Assembly: GCF_013170705.1 (NCBI RefSeq)
Contig: NZ_CP033334.1
Span: forward strand, 6,806,351 to 6,870,350
Direction: 5' to 3'
Origin: Mesorhizobium loti
GTDB lineage: Bacteria > Pseudomonadota > Alphaproteobacteria > Rhizobiales > Rhizobiaceae
DNA: 64,000 bases
Shown here: piece by piece, positions 35,331 through 44,691 of the stretch
How positions within the stretch are numbered: the first letter of the stretch is position 1
Layout: every line of letters begins with the position of its first letter
Position numbers and translations under genes: made by a program
The notes under the pieces: model-generated
Database searches by the model: none
Told to the model about the DNA's origin: nothing
Seen by the model: the letters and a program-made list of their open reading frames with translations, nothing else

Positions 35331-38257
35331 GCCACCGACCGCCGCGCGGCGCGAATTCGGCACCATCGCAACGCCCACTTGCCGACACGCGCGCGCCTGA
35401 TGAAGGCGACGGTGTCGACACGTCGCCAGGCATTTCCGACAGCATCGCCAAGACCACCTGCTACATGTGCGCCTGCCGCTGCGGCATCGACGTGCACATC
35501 AAGGACGGCAAGGTCCGCTACATCAACGGCAACAAGGACCATCCGGTCAATCGCGGCGTGATCTGCGGCAAGGGCAGTTCCGGCATCATGCAGCACTACA
35601 GCCCGGCCCGGCTGAAGAAGCCATTGCTGCGCACTGGCCCGCGCGGCTCCGGCGAGTTTCGCGAGATCGAATGGGAAGAAGCGTTTGCGATCGCGACAGA
35701 GCGGCTTTCGACGATACGCCGGAACGATCCCAAAAGGCTCGCCTTCTTCACCGGCCGCGACCAGTCGCAGTCTCTCACCGGCTGGTGGGCAAGCCAGTTC
35801 GGCACGCCGAATTTCGCCGCCCATGGCGGCTTCTGTTCGGTCAACATGGCGGCCGGAGGCCTTTACTCGATCGGCGGCTCGTTCTGGGAGTTCGGCGAGC
35901 CCGACTGGGACAACACGCGATATTTCATGCTGTTCGGCGTCGCCGAGGATCATGATTCCAACCCGATCAAGATCGGCCTCGGCAAACTCAAGGCGCGCGG
36001 CGCCAAGGTGGTCTCGATCAATCCGTGCCGGACCGGCTACAATGCCATTGCCGACGACTGGATCGGCATCCGGCCCGGCACGGATGGCCTGTTCGTGTTT
36101 GCTCTCATCCACGAGCTGTTGAAGGCTGGCCGCGTCGATCTCGATTATCTGCTGCGCTACACCAACGCCCATATCCTCGTCGTGCAGGAGCCTGGCGCCT
36201 CCGACGACGGGCTGTTCGTCAGGGATGCCGACGGCAATCCGCTGGCGTGGGACAGGGTGGCGAAGACCGCCGCCAAGGCAACCGACCCGGAGGCGAAGCC
36301 GGCGCTGACCGGCAGCTTCGAAGTCGACGGACGCCGGTGCACGCCGGTGTTCCAGCTGATCGCCGACCGATATCTTGACGGGAGCTATGCCCCCGATGCG
36401 GTCGCCGAGCGTTGCGGCATCGCCGCCGATACGATCCGCCGGATCGCCGCCGAACTCGCCCATGTCGCCTTCGAGCAGACGATCGAACTGCCGGTTGCCT
36501 GGACCGACTGGGCCGGGCGCCGGCACGAAACGATCAAGGGTCGGCCGGTTTCGATGCATGCCATGCGCGGCATCTCCGCCCATTCGAACGGTTTTCACAC
36601 ATGCCGCGCCATCCACCTGCTGCAGGTGCTGCTGGGCACGGTGGACGTTCCCGGCGGATTCCGCTTCAAGCCGCCCTACCCCAGATCAGCGCCGCCTGGC
36701 CCGAAACCCGCCGGCAAGACCGTCAAGCCGATGACGCCGCTCGACGGCATGCCGCTCGGCTTCGTCTGCGGGCCGGACGATCTGCTGGTCGACGAGGCCG
36801 GCACGCCGCTTCGCATCGACAAGGCCTATTCCTGGGACGCTCCGCTGGCGGCACACGGACTGATGCACACCGTCATCCGAAATGCGTGGGCCGGCGACCC
36901 GTATCCGATCGACACGCTGATGATGTACATGTCGAACATGGCCTGGAATTCCTCGATGAACACCGTCGAGACGATTGCCATGCTGACCGACCATGACGGG
37001 GCCGGGAACTACAAGATACCCTTCATCATCTATTCCGACGCCTATTATTCCGAGACCGTGCCGTTCGCGGATCTGGTGCTGCCCGACACCACCTATCTCG
37101 AACGCCATGACTGCATCAGCCTGCTCGACCGGCCGATCAGCCACGCCGACGGGCCGGGCGATGCCATCCGCCATCCCGTCGTCGAGCCGGACCGCGACGT
37201 CAGGCCGTTCCAGTCGGTGCTGATCGAGTTGGGTGCGCGGCTGGGACTCCCCGGCTTCGTCAATGACGACGGAACGGCCAAATATGCCGACTATGCGGAC
37301 TACATCGTCAACCACGAGCGCACATCAGGCATCGGTCCGCTGGCCGGATGGCGCGGCAAGGGCGGCACCGCGATCGGCAAGGGCGAGGCCAATCCGAACC
37401 AGTTGCAGCGCTACATCGACAATGGCGGCTTCTGGCACCACGACTTTGCCGACGACCAGCGCTACTACAAGATGGCCAACCGCTCCTATCTCGATTTCGC
37501 GGTGCAGATGGGTTTTATCCCCAAGGCCGAGCCGATCATTTTCCAGCTCTATTCCGAGCCGATGCAGCGCTTCCGCCTCGCCGCGCGCGGCCATGGCCGT
37601 GTCCTGCCGCCGGAAGGCGAGCGTCAGCGGATCGAGAGCTACATGGATCCGCTGCCGTTCTGGTACATGCCCTTCGAGGAAGCGGCCGTCGACCTCGAGA
37701 AATATCCGCTGCATGCGCTGACACAGCGACCGATGCACATGTATCATTCCTGGGGCTCGCAGAATGCCTGGCTGCGGCAGATCACCAGCCAGAACCGGCT
37801 GTTCGTGCATCACCGGACCGGCGCCGGCCTCGGTCTCGTCGATGACGACTGGGTCTGGATCGAGAGCATCAACGGCAGGGTGAAGGGCCAGATCAAGCTG
37901 ATCGACGGGGTGAATGAAAGCACGGTCTGGACCTGGAACGCGATCGGCAAGCGGCGCGGCAGCTGGGGCCTGAAGGATGATGCGGCAGAGAGCAATCGCG
38001 GCTTCCTGCTCAACCATGTCATCGGCGACCAGACCTCGGCCGACGCGCAGGGGAAGCGCTATTCCAACTCTGATCCGGTGACAGGCCAGGCAGCTTGGTT
38101 CGACCTTCGCGTGCGCATCGTCAAATGCCCTGATAAGGAAGCCGGCTTCACCGAGCCGCAATTCGAGCGATTCCGCCAGCCGCCGCATTTCGAACCCTCG
38201 CCCGACAAGCTGACTTTCGGCGCCGAGTTTCGCCGAGCACGAGAGGCGGCCGAATGA
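35327..38257 (+). CDS. Molybdopterin oxidoreductase catalytic subunit, SoeA-like (sulfite dehydrogenase)
   Basis: A 976-residue member of the DMSO-reductase family. The N-terminal [4Fe-4S] site has Cys45, Cys48, Cys52 and Cys80 (TTCYMCACRCGIDVHIKDG), and the likely molybdenum ligand is Cys170 (HGGFCSVNMAAGG). There is no twin-arginine signal, so the enzyme is cytoplasmic. With a four-cluster FeS subunit and a DmsC/NrfD-type anchor downstream, this matches SoeABC, which oxidises sulfite and passes electrons to quinone. A polysulfide/thiosulfate reductase or another DMSO-reductase family enzyme remains possible. The TSUP permease 4 kb away supports sulfur chemistry. Its start overlaps an 18-codon ORF. 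Confidence 0.82.
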   Translation: MSHRPPRGANSAPSQRPLADTRAPDEGDGVDTSPGISDSIAKTTCYMCACRCGIDVHIKDGKVRYINGNKDHPVNRGVICGKGSSGIMQHYSPARLKKPLLRTGPRGSGEFREIEWEEAFAIATERLSTIRRNDPKRLAFFTGRDQSQSLTGWWASQFGTPNFAAHGGFCSVNMAAGGLYSIGGSFWEFGEPDWDNTRYFMLFGVAEDHDSNPIKIGLGKLKARGAKVVSINPCRTGYNAIADDWIGIRPGTDGLFVFALIHELLKAGRVDLDYLLRYTNAHILVVQEPGASDDGLFVRDADGNPLAWDRVAKTAAKATDPEAKPALTGSFEVDGRRCTPVFQLIADRYLDGSYAPDAVAERCGIAADTIRRIAAELAHVAFEQTIELPVAWTDWAGRRHETIKGRPVSMHAMRGISAHSNGFHTCRAIHLLQVLLGTVDVPGGFRFKPPYPRSAPPGPKPAGKTVKPMTPLDGMPLGFVCGPDDLLVDEAGTPLRIDKAYSWDAPLAAHGLMHTVIRNAWAGDPYPIDTLMMYMSNMAWNSSMNTVETIAMLTDHDGAGNYKIPFIIYSDAYYSETVPFADLVLPDTTYLERHDCISLLDRPISHADGPGDAIRHPVVEPDRDVRPFQSVLIELGARLGLPGFVNDDGTAKYADYADYIVNHERTSGIGPLAGWRGKGGTAIGKGEANPNQLQRYIDNGGFWHHDFADDQRYYKMANRSYLDFAVQMGFIPKAEPIIFQLYSEPMQRFRLAARGHGRVLPPEGERQRIESYMDPLPFWYMPFEEAAVDLEKYPLHALTQRPMHMYHSWGSQNAWLRQITSQNRLFVHHRTGAGLGLVDDDWVWIESINGRVKGQIKLIDGVNESTVWTWNAIGKRRGSWGLKDDAAESNRGFLLNHVIGDQTSADAQGKRYSNSDPVTGQAAWFDLRVRIVKCPDKEAGFTEPQFERFRQPPHFEPSPDKLTFGAEFRRAREAAE

Positions 38258-38988
38258 CCTGTCTGCCAAGTCAAACCGGCAAAAAGCTCGGCCTCGTCAT
38301 CGATCTCGACACCTGCGTCGGCTGCCAGGCCTGCGTCACCGCCTGCAAGGAATGGAACACCGGCGGCCACATGGCGCCGCTGACCGATATCGATCCCTAT
38401 GGTGGCAACGTCGACGGCGTCTGGTTCAACCGCGTGCACAGCTATGAGCACACCACCGAGATGGGTGGGCGCACGGTGAACTTCCCCCGCTCTTGCCTGC
38501 ATTGCGAGACGCCGGCCTGTGTCACCGTCTGCCCGACCGGCGCCTCTTACAAGCGGGCCTCGGACGGCATCGTGCTGATCGACGAGGACAAGTGCATCGG
38601 CTGCAAATTGTGCAGCTGGGCCTGTCCCTATGGCGCGCGCGAATTCGACACCGATGTCGGTGTCATGAAGAAATGCACGCTCTGCGTCGACCGCATCTAC
38701 AACGACAATCTGGCCGAGGAAGACCGCGTGCCGGCCTGCGTCGCCGCCTGCCCGACAAGCGCGCGGCACTTCGGCGATCTCGGCGATCCCCTCTCGGCTG
38801 TCTCGCAACTGGTGGCGGAGCGCGGCGGGGTCGACCTGATGCCGGAACTCGGCTATCGCCCGACCAACAAATACCTGCCCCCGCGCGCCCATACGCAACG
38901 CGCCGCATCGGTGACAGCCCCCGCACTGGAGCCGGTGCGGGCCGAAGGCGGTTTCCTCGGCTGGGTCGACCGCATGCTTTCGAACTGA
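38254..38988 (+). CDS. Four-cluster iron-sulfur subunit, SoeB-like
   Basis: A 244-residue electron-transfer subunit with four ferredoxin-type [4Fe-4S] motifs: CVGCQACVTACKEWN, CLHCETPACVTVCPTG, CIGCKLCSWACPYGA and the split CTLC with CVAACPT. There is no signal peptide, consistent with a cytoplasmic enzyme. Its ATG overlaps the stop of the catalytic subunit gene (ATGA), so the two are coupled. It would relay electrons from the molybdenum subunit to the membrane anchor. Confidence 0.92.
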   Translation: MTCLPSQTGKKLGLVIDLDTCVGCQACVTACKEWNTGGHMAPLTDIDPYGGNVDGVWFNRVHSYEHTTEMGGRTVNFPRSCLHCETPACVTVCPTGASYKRASDGIVLIDEDKCIGCKLCSWACPYGAREFDTDVGVMKKCTLCVDRIYNDNLAEEDRVPACVAACPTSARHFGDLGDPLSAVSQLVAERGGVDLMPELGYRPTNKYLPPRAHTQRAASVTAPALEPVRAEGGFLGWVDRMLSN

Positions 38989-38993
38989 CATCC

Positions 38994-39929
38994 ATGCATC
39001 CAGCCTTCTCCGTTGTCTTCTTCACCACCGCCACGGGGGCCGGCTACGGCCTGCTCGCGCTGCTTGGCGTGCTCGGTGGGCTCCAGATCATCCCGGCCGA
39101 TTTCTGGCTCGGCCTCGTCGGCCTGGCGCTGGCGCTCGGCCTGATCGCGGCGGGACTGTTGTCCTCGACCGGTCATCTCGGCCGACCCGAGCGCGCCTGG
39201 CGAGCGTTCTCGCAGTGGCGCAGTTCCTGGCTGTCGCGCGAAGGCGTGTCGTCGGTCATTACCTTCATCCCGGCGGGACTGTTCGGCATCGGCTGGGTGT
39301 TCCTGGGCCACACCGATGGCTGGGTGGCCATTGCCGGATTGCTGGCCGCCATCGGTGCGATCGTCACGGTCTGCACCACAGGGATGATCTATGCGTCACT
39401 GAAGCCGATTGCCCAGTGGCATAGCCGCTACACTTTGCCGGCCTATCTGATCTTCGCGGCAATGACCGGCAGTGTGCTTCTGAACGCACTATGCCAGGGC
39501 TTTGCGATCGGCTCGAAAATGCTTCTGGCGGCGTGCGTGCTGTTGACGGTGTTCGGCTGGGGCTGGAAGCTCGCGACCTGGCGGCACAATGACCGGCTCG
39601 AGATCCCAACCACCGCCAACACCGCGACCGGTCTGGCCGGCGGGACGGTGCGGTCGCTGGAATGGCCGCATACCGAGGAAAACTACCTGCTCAAGGAAAT
39701 GGGCTTTCGCATCGCGCGCAAGCACGGTGCGAAGCTGCGCCGGATCACGCAGTTGCTGGCCTTCGCTCTGCCCGTCCTGCTGCTCACCGCCGCCTTCGTC
39801 CTGCCCTGGCCCTTTGCGGCGGTGTTTTCAGGGTTCGCGGCGATCGTCCAGTTCACCGGCATGCTGGTCGAGCGCTGGCTGTTCTTCGCCGAGGCGAAGC
39901 ATACGGTCACCCTTTATTACGGCCGTTGA
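38994..39929 (+). CDS. DmsC/SoeC-type membrane anchor subunit
   Basis: A 311-residue integral membrane protein with about eight helices (starting MHPAFSVVFFTTATGAGYGL) of the DmsC family, which hands electrons from the FeS subunit to the quinone pool. Motifs GHLGRPERAWRAFSQWRSSWLSRE fit the family. It starts five bases after the FeS subunit gene. The gene ends facing pdeM, only three bases away. Confidence 0.88.
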   Translation: MHPAFSVVFFTTATGAGYGLLALLGVLGGLQIIPADFWLGLVGLALALGLIAAGLLSSTGHLGRPERAWRAFSQWRSSWLSREGVSSVITFIPAGLFGIGWVFLGHTDGWVAIAGLLAAIGAIVTVCTTGMIYASLKPIAQWHSRYTLPAYLIFAAMTGSVLLNALCQGFAIGSKMLLAACVLLTVFGWGWKLATWRHNDRLEIPTTANTATGLAGGTVRSLEWPHTEENYLLKEMGFRIARKHGAKLRRITQLLAFALPVLLLTAAFVLPWPFAAVFSGFAAIVQFTGMLVERWLFFAEAKHTVTLYYGR

Positions 39930-39932
39930 CAG

Positions 39933-40649
39933 TCAGCCCGGCCGCAGCATCGAACCGGAAATCGCGAAGATGCGCTGGGTGCCAAGCATGTAAGCCATCA
40001 GCGTCTCCAGCCGGAACAGGCCGGCATAGGCGCGGTCGAGCACATTGAGCGAACCAGTATACGCGCCGAAGGCCGGCATGATCATGCGGCCGCCATCGCC
40101 GGCAAAGCAGCGCCTGCGCACCGAGCGGCCTTGTTGCACGATCCGCGCGCAAGGGTGCAGATGGCCTGAAATCTCGCCCTCGACGCGCATCTTGGATGGC
40201 TCGTGCCGGAACAGCAACGAACCGATGGCAAGTTCACGCACCGTTTCGCCGGGCAGGTCGGCCGGCGCTTCCGGATCATGATTGCCGGCGACCCAGAACC
40301 AGTCGCGACCTGCCATCAGCGCTTCCAGCCGCTCGCGGAAGCTTGCATGCATGCGCTCGGCGCCACCGCCATCGTGGAAGCTGTCGCCCAGGCTGATGAC
40401 GATCGAAGGCTGATAATCCGCGATCACCGCTTGCAGCCGCAGCAAGGTCGCGCCGGTGTCGTAAGGCGGGATCAGCGTGCCGCGCCTTGCCAGCGACGAG
40501 CCCTTTTCCAGGTGCAGGTCGGACACCGCCAGAAGCCGAAACTCGGGAAAATAGAGCACGCCGCGCGGATCGCAGACCGCGCGCTCGCCGGCGATACCGA
40601 CAAGGTCGGCCTCACCAATCAGCGACGTGCGCGCCAGCGAAAAATTCAT
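39933..40649 (-). CDS. pdeM: Ligase-associated DNA damage response endonuclease PdeM
   Basis: A 238-residue calcineurin-like metallophosphoesterase. All metal-binding motifs are present: SDLHLEKG, GDSFHDGG, GNHDPEAP, the His in RHEPSK and GHLHPC. The family is linked to bacterial DNA-end repair with an Lhr-type helicase, an exonuclease (Exo) and a DNA ligase. Its ATG overlaps the stop of the helicase gene (ATGA at 40646-40649), giving strict coupling. The usual ligase and exonuclease genes are not in this window. Confidence 0.9.
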   Translation of the reverse strand: MNFSLARTSLIGEADLVGIAGERAVCDPRGVLYFPEFRLLAVSDLHLEKGSSLARRGTLIPPYDTGATLLRLQAVIADYQPSIVISLGDSFHDGGGAERMHASFRERLEALMAGRDWFWVAGNHDPEAPADLPGETVRELAIGSLLFRHEPSKMRVEGEISGHLHPCARIVQQGRSVRRRCFAGDGGRMIMPAFGAYTGSLNVLDRAYAGLFRLETLMAYMLGTQRIFAISGSMLRPG

Positions 40650-43264
40650 TCCTTGACCATCTCCGGCCCCATGGCCTCCTCGACCAGTGTCGCCGCGTCC
40701 ATCAACAGGGTTTCGTCGGCTTCGCCGTTCACCGGCATCTTGCCGATCTCGAGCATGATGGGCACGGCGAGCGGCGAAATCTGCTCCAGATTCTTATGCA
40801 TGATTCGACCCTGGATGCGCGAGAGCATGTCGGCAAGTCTGCTGACATCGAGCAAACCGGCCGCCGCATCGGCGCGTGTCGCCTGAAGCAGGATATGGTC
40901 CGGTTCGTGGCTGCGCAGCACGTCGTAGATGAGGTCGGTCGACACGGTGACCTGGCGGCCGCTTTTCTCCTGACCCGGGTGGCGTTTCTCGATCAGCCCC
41001 GAAATCAGAGCGCAGTTGCGGAAGGTGCGCTTGAGAAGCCAGCTGTCGGCCAGCCAGGCTTCGAGATCGTCACCCAGCATGTCCTGGTCGAACAGGGCAC
41101 CGAGCGACGGTTTGCGGGCCTTGAACATCGCACCCATGTCGCCCAGCGACCATATGGCCAGCGCATAGTCAGTGGCGACGAAGCCGAGTGGTCGTGCGCC
41201 TGCCCTGTCGAGACGGCGGGTGAGCAACATGCCGAGCGTCTGGTGGGCCAGCCTGCCCTCGAAGGGATAGGCGACGAGATAATAGCGGTTGCCGCGCGGA
41301 AAGGTCTCGATCAGCAGGTCATCGCGTTTGGGCAGCACCGATTTGTCGGCCTGGAATCGCAGCCAGTCGGCCACCTGCTCGGGCAGCTTCTTCCAGCGCT
41401 GCGGATCGTCCAGCATGATGCGGACCTGTTCGGCGAGATAGGTCGAAAGCGGAAACTTGCCGCCGCCATAGTAGGGCACCTTGGCATCGCTGCCGGGCGC
41501 GTTCGACACGAAGCATTCGTTCTCGCGAATACCTTCGAAGCGCAGCACCTTGCCGGCAAACATGAAGGTGTCGCCATGCGTCAGCGTTTCGAGGAAGGCC
41601 TCCTCGATCCTGCCGAGAACGCTGCCGCCTCGCGTAGCCGAGCCTTTGCTGCCAGCCTTGACGTAACGCACGTTGAGCGCCGGCACTTCGATGATGGTGC
41701 CGACATTGAGCCTGTATTGCTGAGCGACGCGCGGATTGGAAACCCGCCATAGGCCATCCTTGTTCAGGCGGATCCGGGCGTAGCGCTCATAGTTCTTCAG
41801 CGCGTAGCCGCCGGTGGCGACGAAATCGATGACGCGGTCGAAGGTTGGCCGATCGAGGCTGGCATAGGGTGCCGCCGTTCGCACCTCCTCGAACAGATCA
41901 TCGGCGCGGAAGGGCGCGCCACAGGCGCAGCCGAGCACATGCTGCGCCAGCACATCGAGGCCGCCATCGACCAGCGGCGGTGTATCCTGTGCACCGAGAT
42001 AGTTGGCGTCGAGCGCGGCCCGGCATTCCAGCACCTCGAAGCGATTGGCGGGGATGAGGATCGCCTTTGACGGTTCGTCCATGCGGTGGTTGGCGCGGCC
42101 GATGCGCTGCGCCAGCCGGCTCGCTCCCTTCGGCGCGCCGACATGCACGACCAGATCGACATCACCCCAGTCGATGCCGAGATCGAGCGTCGAGGTGGCG
42201 ACGATGGCACGCAGCGCGTTCTCGCCCATCGCCTTCTCTACGCGTCGGCGCTGGGCGACATCGAGTGAGCCGTGATGAAGCGCGATCGGCAAGGTGTCCT
42301 CGTTGACCCGCCACAATTCCTGGAACAGCAGTTCCGCCTGGCTGCGGGTGTTGACGAACAGCAGCGTCGTCTTGTGGCGCTTGATCTCGCGATAAATCTC
42401 CGGCGTGGCATAGCGGGCCGAATGCCCTGCCCATGGCACGCGCTCTTCGGAATCGAGGATGGAGATCTCAGGCTTCGCGCCACCCGTGACGACGATCAAT
42501 TCGGACATGTCGCCGGGTGGATTCTGGCTGACCAGCCAACGTCGCAGTTCGTCCGGTTCGGCCACCGTCGCCGACAGGCCGATTGTCTGCAGGCCGGGCA
42601 CAAAGCTGCGCAGCCGCGCCAGGCCGAGTGCCAGCAGATGGCCGCGTTTCGACGTCACCAGGGAATGCAGTTCGTCGAGCACGACATAGCGCAGGTCTTC
42701 GAAGAAGCGCCTGGCATCGCCGGCAGCGATCAGCAACGCGAGTTGCTCGGGGGTGGTCAGCAGAATATCGGGCGGCACCAGCTTCTGCCGCTGGCGTTTG
42801 TGCGACGGCGTGTCGCCGGTGCGTGTCTCGATGCTGATCGGCAACCCGATCTCCTCGACCGGCTTGCCGAGATTGCGCTCGATGTCGACGGCCAGCGCCT
42901 TGAGCGGCGAGATGTAGAGCGTGTGTATGCCGCGATGCGCCTGCCCCGGCTTTCGCCTTGGCCTGACGGCCAGTTCGGTCAGCGAGGGCAGGAAGCCGGC
43001 CAGCGTCTTGCCAGCCCCGGTCGGCGCGATCAGCAGCACCGATTGCCCGCTTTGAGCCTTCGCCAACAATTCGATCTGATGGGCGCGCGGCGACCAGCCC
43101 TTCTCCGCGAACCATCTGAGGAATGGCTCGGGCAGGGCCACGGTGGCATTCTGTTCGGCAAGGCGCGGCTCAACTGTCACGCGCCAGAGGTAGCGCGGCC
43201 ACGGGCAATCGCCAAGGGAAATCGGAACAAAAGGGGATCGAGGAGCGCTCTTCCCCGTCACCAT
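40646..43264 (-). CDS. Ligase-associated DEXH-box helicase (Lhr-type)
   Basis: An ATP-dependent DNA/RNA helicase of about 845-872 residues in the Lhr-Core group. Seen: Walker A LLIAPTGAGKTLAGF, Walker B as DEXH-type VVLDELHSL, the SAT motif LSATVAEPDELRRW, VATSTLDLGIDWGDVD and QRIGRANHRMDE (motif VI), followed by the Lhr winged-helix and C-terminal domains. The start is uncertain: the frame opens at 43264, and a GTG at 43180 closer to the conserved LPEPFLRWFAEKGWSPRAHQ is an alternative. Coupled to pdeM downstream. Confidence 0.92.
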   Translation of the reverse strand: MVTGKSAPRSPFVPISLGDCPWPRYLWRVTVEPRLAEQNATVALPEPFLRWFAEKGWSPRAHQIELLAKAQSGQSVLLIAPTGAGKTLAGFLPSLTELAVRPRRKPGQAHRGIHTLYISPLKALAVDIERNLGKPVEEIGLPISIETRTGDTPSHKRQRQKLVPPDILLTTPEQLALLIAAGDARRFFEDLRYVVLDELHSLVTSKRGHLLALGLARLRSFVPGLQTIGLSATVAEPDELRRWLVSQNPPGDMSELIVVTGGAKPEISILDSEERVPWAGHSARYATPEIYREIKRHKTTLLFVNTRSQAELLFQELWRVNEDTLPIALHHGSLDVAQRRRVEKAMGENALRAIVATSTLDLGIDWGDVDLVVHVGAPKGASRLAQRIGRANHRMDEPSKAILIPANRFEVLECRAALDANYLGAQDTPPLVDGGLDVLAQHVLGCACGAPFRADDLFEEVRTAAPYASLDRPTFDRVIDFVATGGYALKNYERYARIRLNKDGLWRVSNPRVAQQYRLNVGTIIEVPALNVRYVKAGSKGSATRGGSVLGRIEEAFLETLTHGDTFMFAGKVLRFEGIRENECFVSNAPGSDAKVPYYGGGKFPLSTYLAEQVRIMLDDPQRWKKLPEQVADWLRFQADKSVLPKRDDLLIETFPRGNRYYLVAYPFEGRLAHQTLGMLLTRRLDRAGARPLGFVATDYALAIWSLGDMGAMFKARKPSLGALFDQDMLGDDLEAWLADSWLLKRTFRNCALISGLIEKRHPGQEKSGRQVTVSTDLIYDVLRSHEPDHILLQATRADAAAGLLDVSRLADMLSRIQGRIMHKNLEQISPLAVPIMLEIGKMPVNGEADETLLMDAATLVEEAMGPEMVKE

Positions 43265-43282
43265 ACGGGAGGAGGAAGAAGC

Positions 43283-44188
43283 TTACGGCCGCCGGAACCC
43301 CGTCGGGCCGCCATAGAGGTACCCGATGCGGGCGATGGCATCCTTCAGCCCTTCGCGCGAGACCAGCATGGTGTGGCCATTGGCATGGATCATGGTCTCG
43401 GTATCGGTCATGACCGCGACATGACCTTTCCAGAAAACGAGGTCGCCCCGGCGCAATCCGGCATGGTCCGGGCCTGGATCGAGCGGCTCGCCGATGCTTG
43501 CCGCCTGCATGTCGGAATCGCGCAGCACGTCCCGGCCAGCCATGCGCATCCCCAGTTGCACGAGGCCCGAACAGTCAATGCCGAAGCCGGACGCGCCACC
43601 CCAAAGATACGGTGTCCCAAGAAAGGCCTCGGCCACCGCGACATAGTCGGCGGCGACTTCGCCGATGGGCCGCAAATGGGCGGCGATGATCGCCTCGCCA
43701 GAGGGCAGGACGGCATAATGCGTGCCGCGCGTCTCGGCGCTCCCCGTCACGGTCACCGTCGATCCCATTGATAGCCGTCCCGCGATCGGAAAGCGCAGAT
43801 CCGCGCCGGGGTAGAGGAAGGTGCGGGGCACCGAAACGATATGAGTGGGCGCGTGGTCCCGTCCGCCCAGCATGGTTGCGTCGACATAGCCGACATAGCC
43901 ATCGCGTTCGGCCTGGATCCAGGCCCAGCCCTCGGCATCCTCGAAAACCAGCACATCGTCGCCAAACAGGGCTTGCGTGTTGATGCCCGCATCCGCCCTG
44001 GGCGCCTTGCGGATATCGGCCACCGATGCCGAAATCCGCGCCGGCCGGCCGGCGACGAAGCGGTCGGCGACGACCTCGCCCTTCAGCCTTGCGTCGGCAA
44101 GGTCGGAACGGAAAGCGTGAAGGCGGGCATCCCTGGCGGTCAAATCGGCAATCCGGTCAAATGGCTGGTGGTCAGATGGGCAGTTCAT
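43283..44188 (-). CDS. NlpC/P60-family cell-wall hydrolase with SH3-like domains
   Basis: About 301 residues. The N-terminal half carries two bacterial SH3-like segments (about 55-175). The C-terminal NlpC/P60 domain has the catalytic Cys in GIDCSGLVQLGMRM, the His in GHVAVMTD and the polar third residue in HANGH. It cleaves peptide cross-bridges in peptidoglycan or related amide bonds. No signal peptide is visible, which is usual for the rhizobial cytoplasmic members of this group. The start at 44188 overlaps the MarR gene by 17 bases, so the genes are probably cotranscribed. Confidence 0.85.
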   Translation of the reverse strand: MNCPSDHQPFDRIADLTARDARLHAFRSDLADARLKGEVVADRFVAGRPARISASVADIRKAPRADAGINTQALFGDDVLVFEDAEGWAWIQAERDGYVGYVDATMLGGRDHAPTHIVSVPRTFLYPGADLRFPIAGRLSMGSTVTVTGSAETRGTHYAVLPSGEAIIAAHLRPIGEVAADYVAVAEAFLGTPYLWGGASGFGIDCSGLVQLGMRMAGRDVLRDSDMQAASIGEPLDPGPDHAGLRRGDLVFWKGHVAVMTDTETMIHANGHTMLVSREGLKDAIARIGYLYGGPTGFRRP

Positions 44189-44522
44189 GCGCCCTGGCAA
44201 TGATACCATCGCCGAAGCGCTCGACAAAGAGCGCGCCCTCGACCGTTCGCTTGATCAGGACATTGCGCTTGTCGAGTTCGTCGCGATGGCGCGAGACCAG
44301 CTTCAGCGCGCCCATCGTGTCGAGCGCGCGCGTGATGACGGGCTTGGTGACGTTGAGGCGAGCAGCCAGTCCGCGCACCGTGTGTGGCGGCGGATCGAGA
44401 TAGATGGTGAACAGGATCGCCGTCTGGCGCATGGTCAGGTCGGGTGCGTCGTCACGCACCTGCGACAGCATCACTTGCTGCCACAGTCGCAAGGCCTGGC
44501 TCGGGCGCATCGCAATCGACAT
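44172..44522 (-). CDS. MarR-family winged-helix regulator
   Basis: A 116-residue winged-helix protein with helix-turn-helix TVRGLAARLNVTKPVITRALDTMG (about 48-71) and wing LVSRHRDELDKRNVLIKRT (about 75-93). Short for MarR, with reduced N- and C-terminal dimerisation helices. It lies upstream of and overlaps the NlpC/P60 gene, so it may regulate it or cell-wall processes; this is inference. The 169-base gap to the leucyl aminopeptidase gene end shows no clear motif. Confidence 0.8.
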   Translation of the reverse strand: MSIAMRPSQALRLWQQVMLSQVRDDAPDLTMRQTAILFTIYLDPPPHTVRGLAARLNVTKPVITRALDTMGALKLVSRHRDELDKRNVLIKRTVEGALFVERFGDGIIARAHELPI

Positions 44523-44691
44523 CGCACCAGCATGACGCCAAATTGTTTCGGTTCCGTTTCAGTTTCAGCAATTTGCCGGCTCTGTTGGCGGGTCTGGAGC
44601 AGTTCACCATTTCACGGAAACGGCTAACTGCTCTACTATTTGTTTACGCAATTCCGGACGAAAACCGTTTCACGCCTTTCCTGGAATTGCT

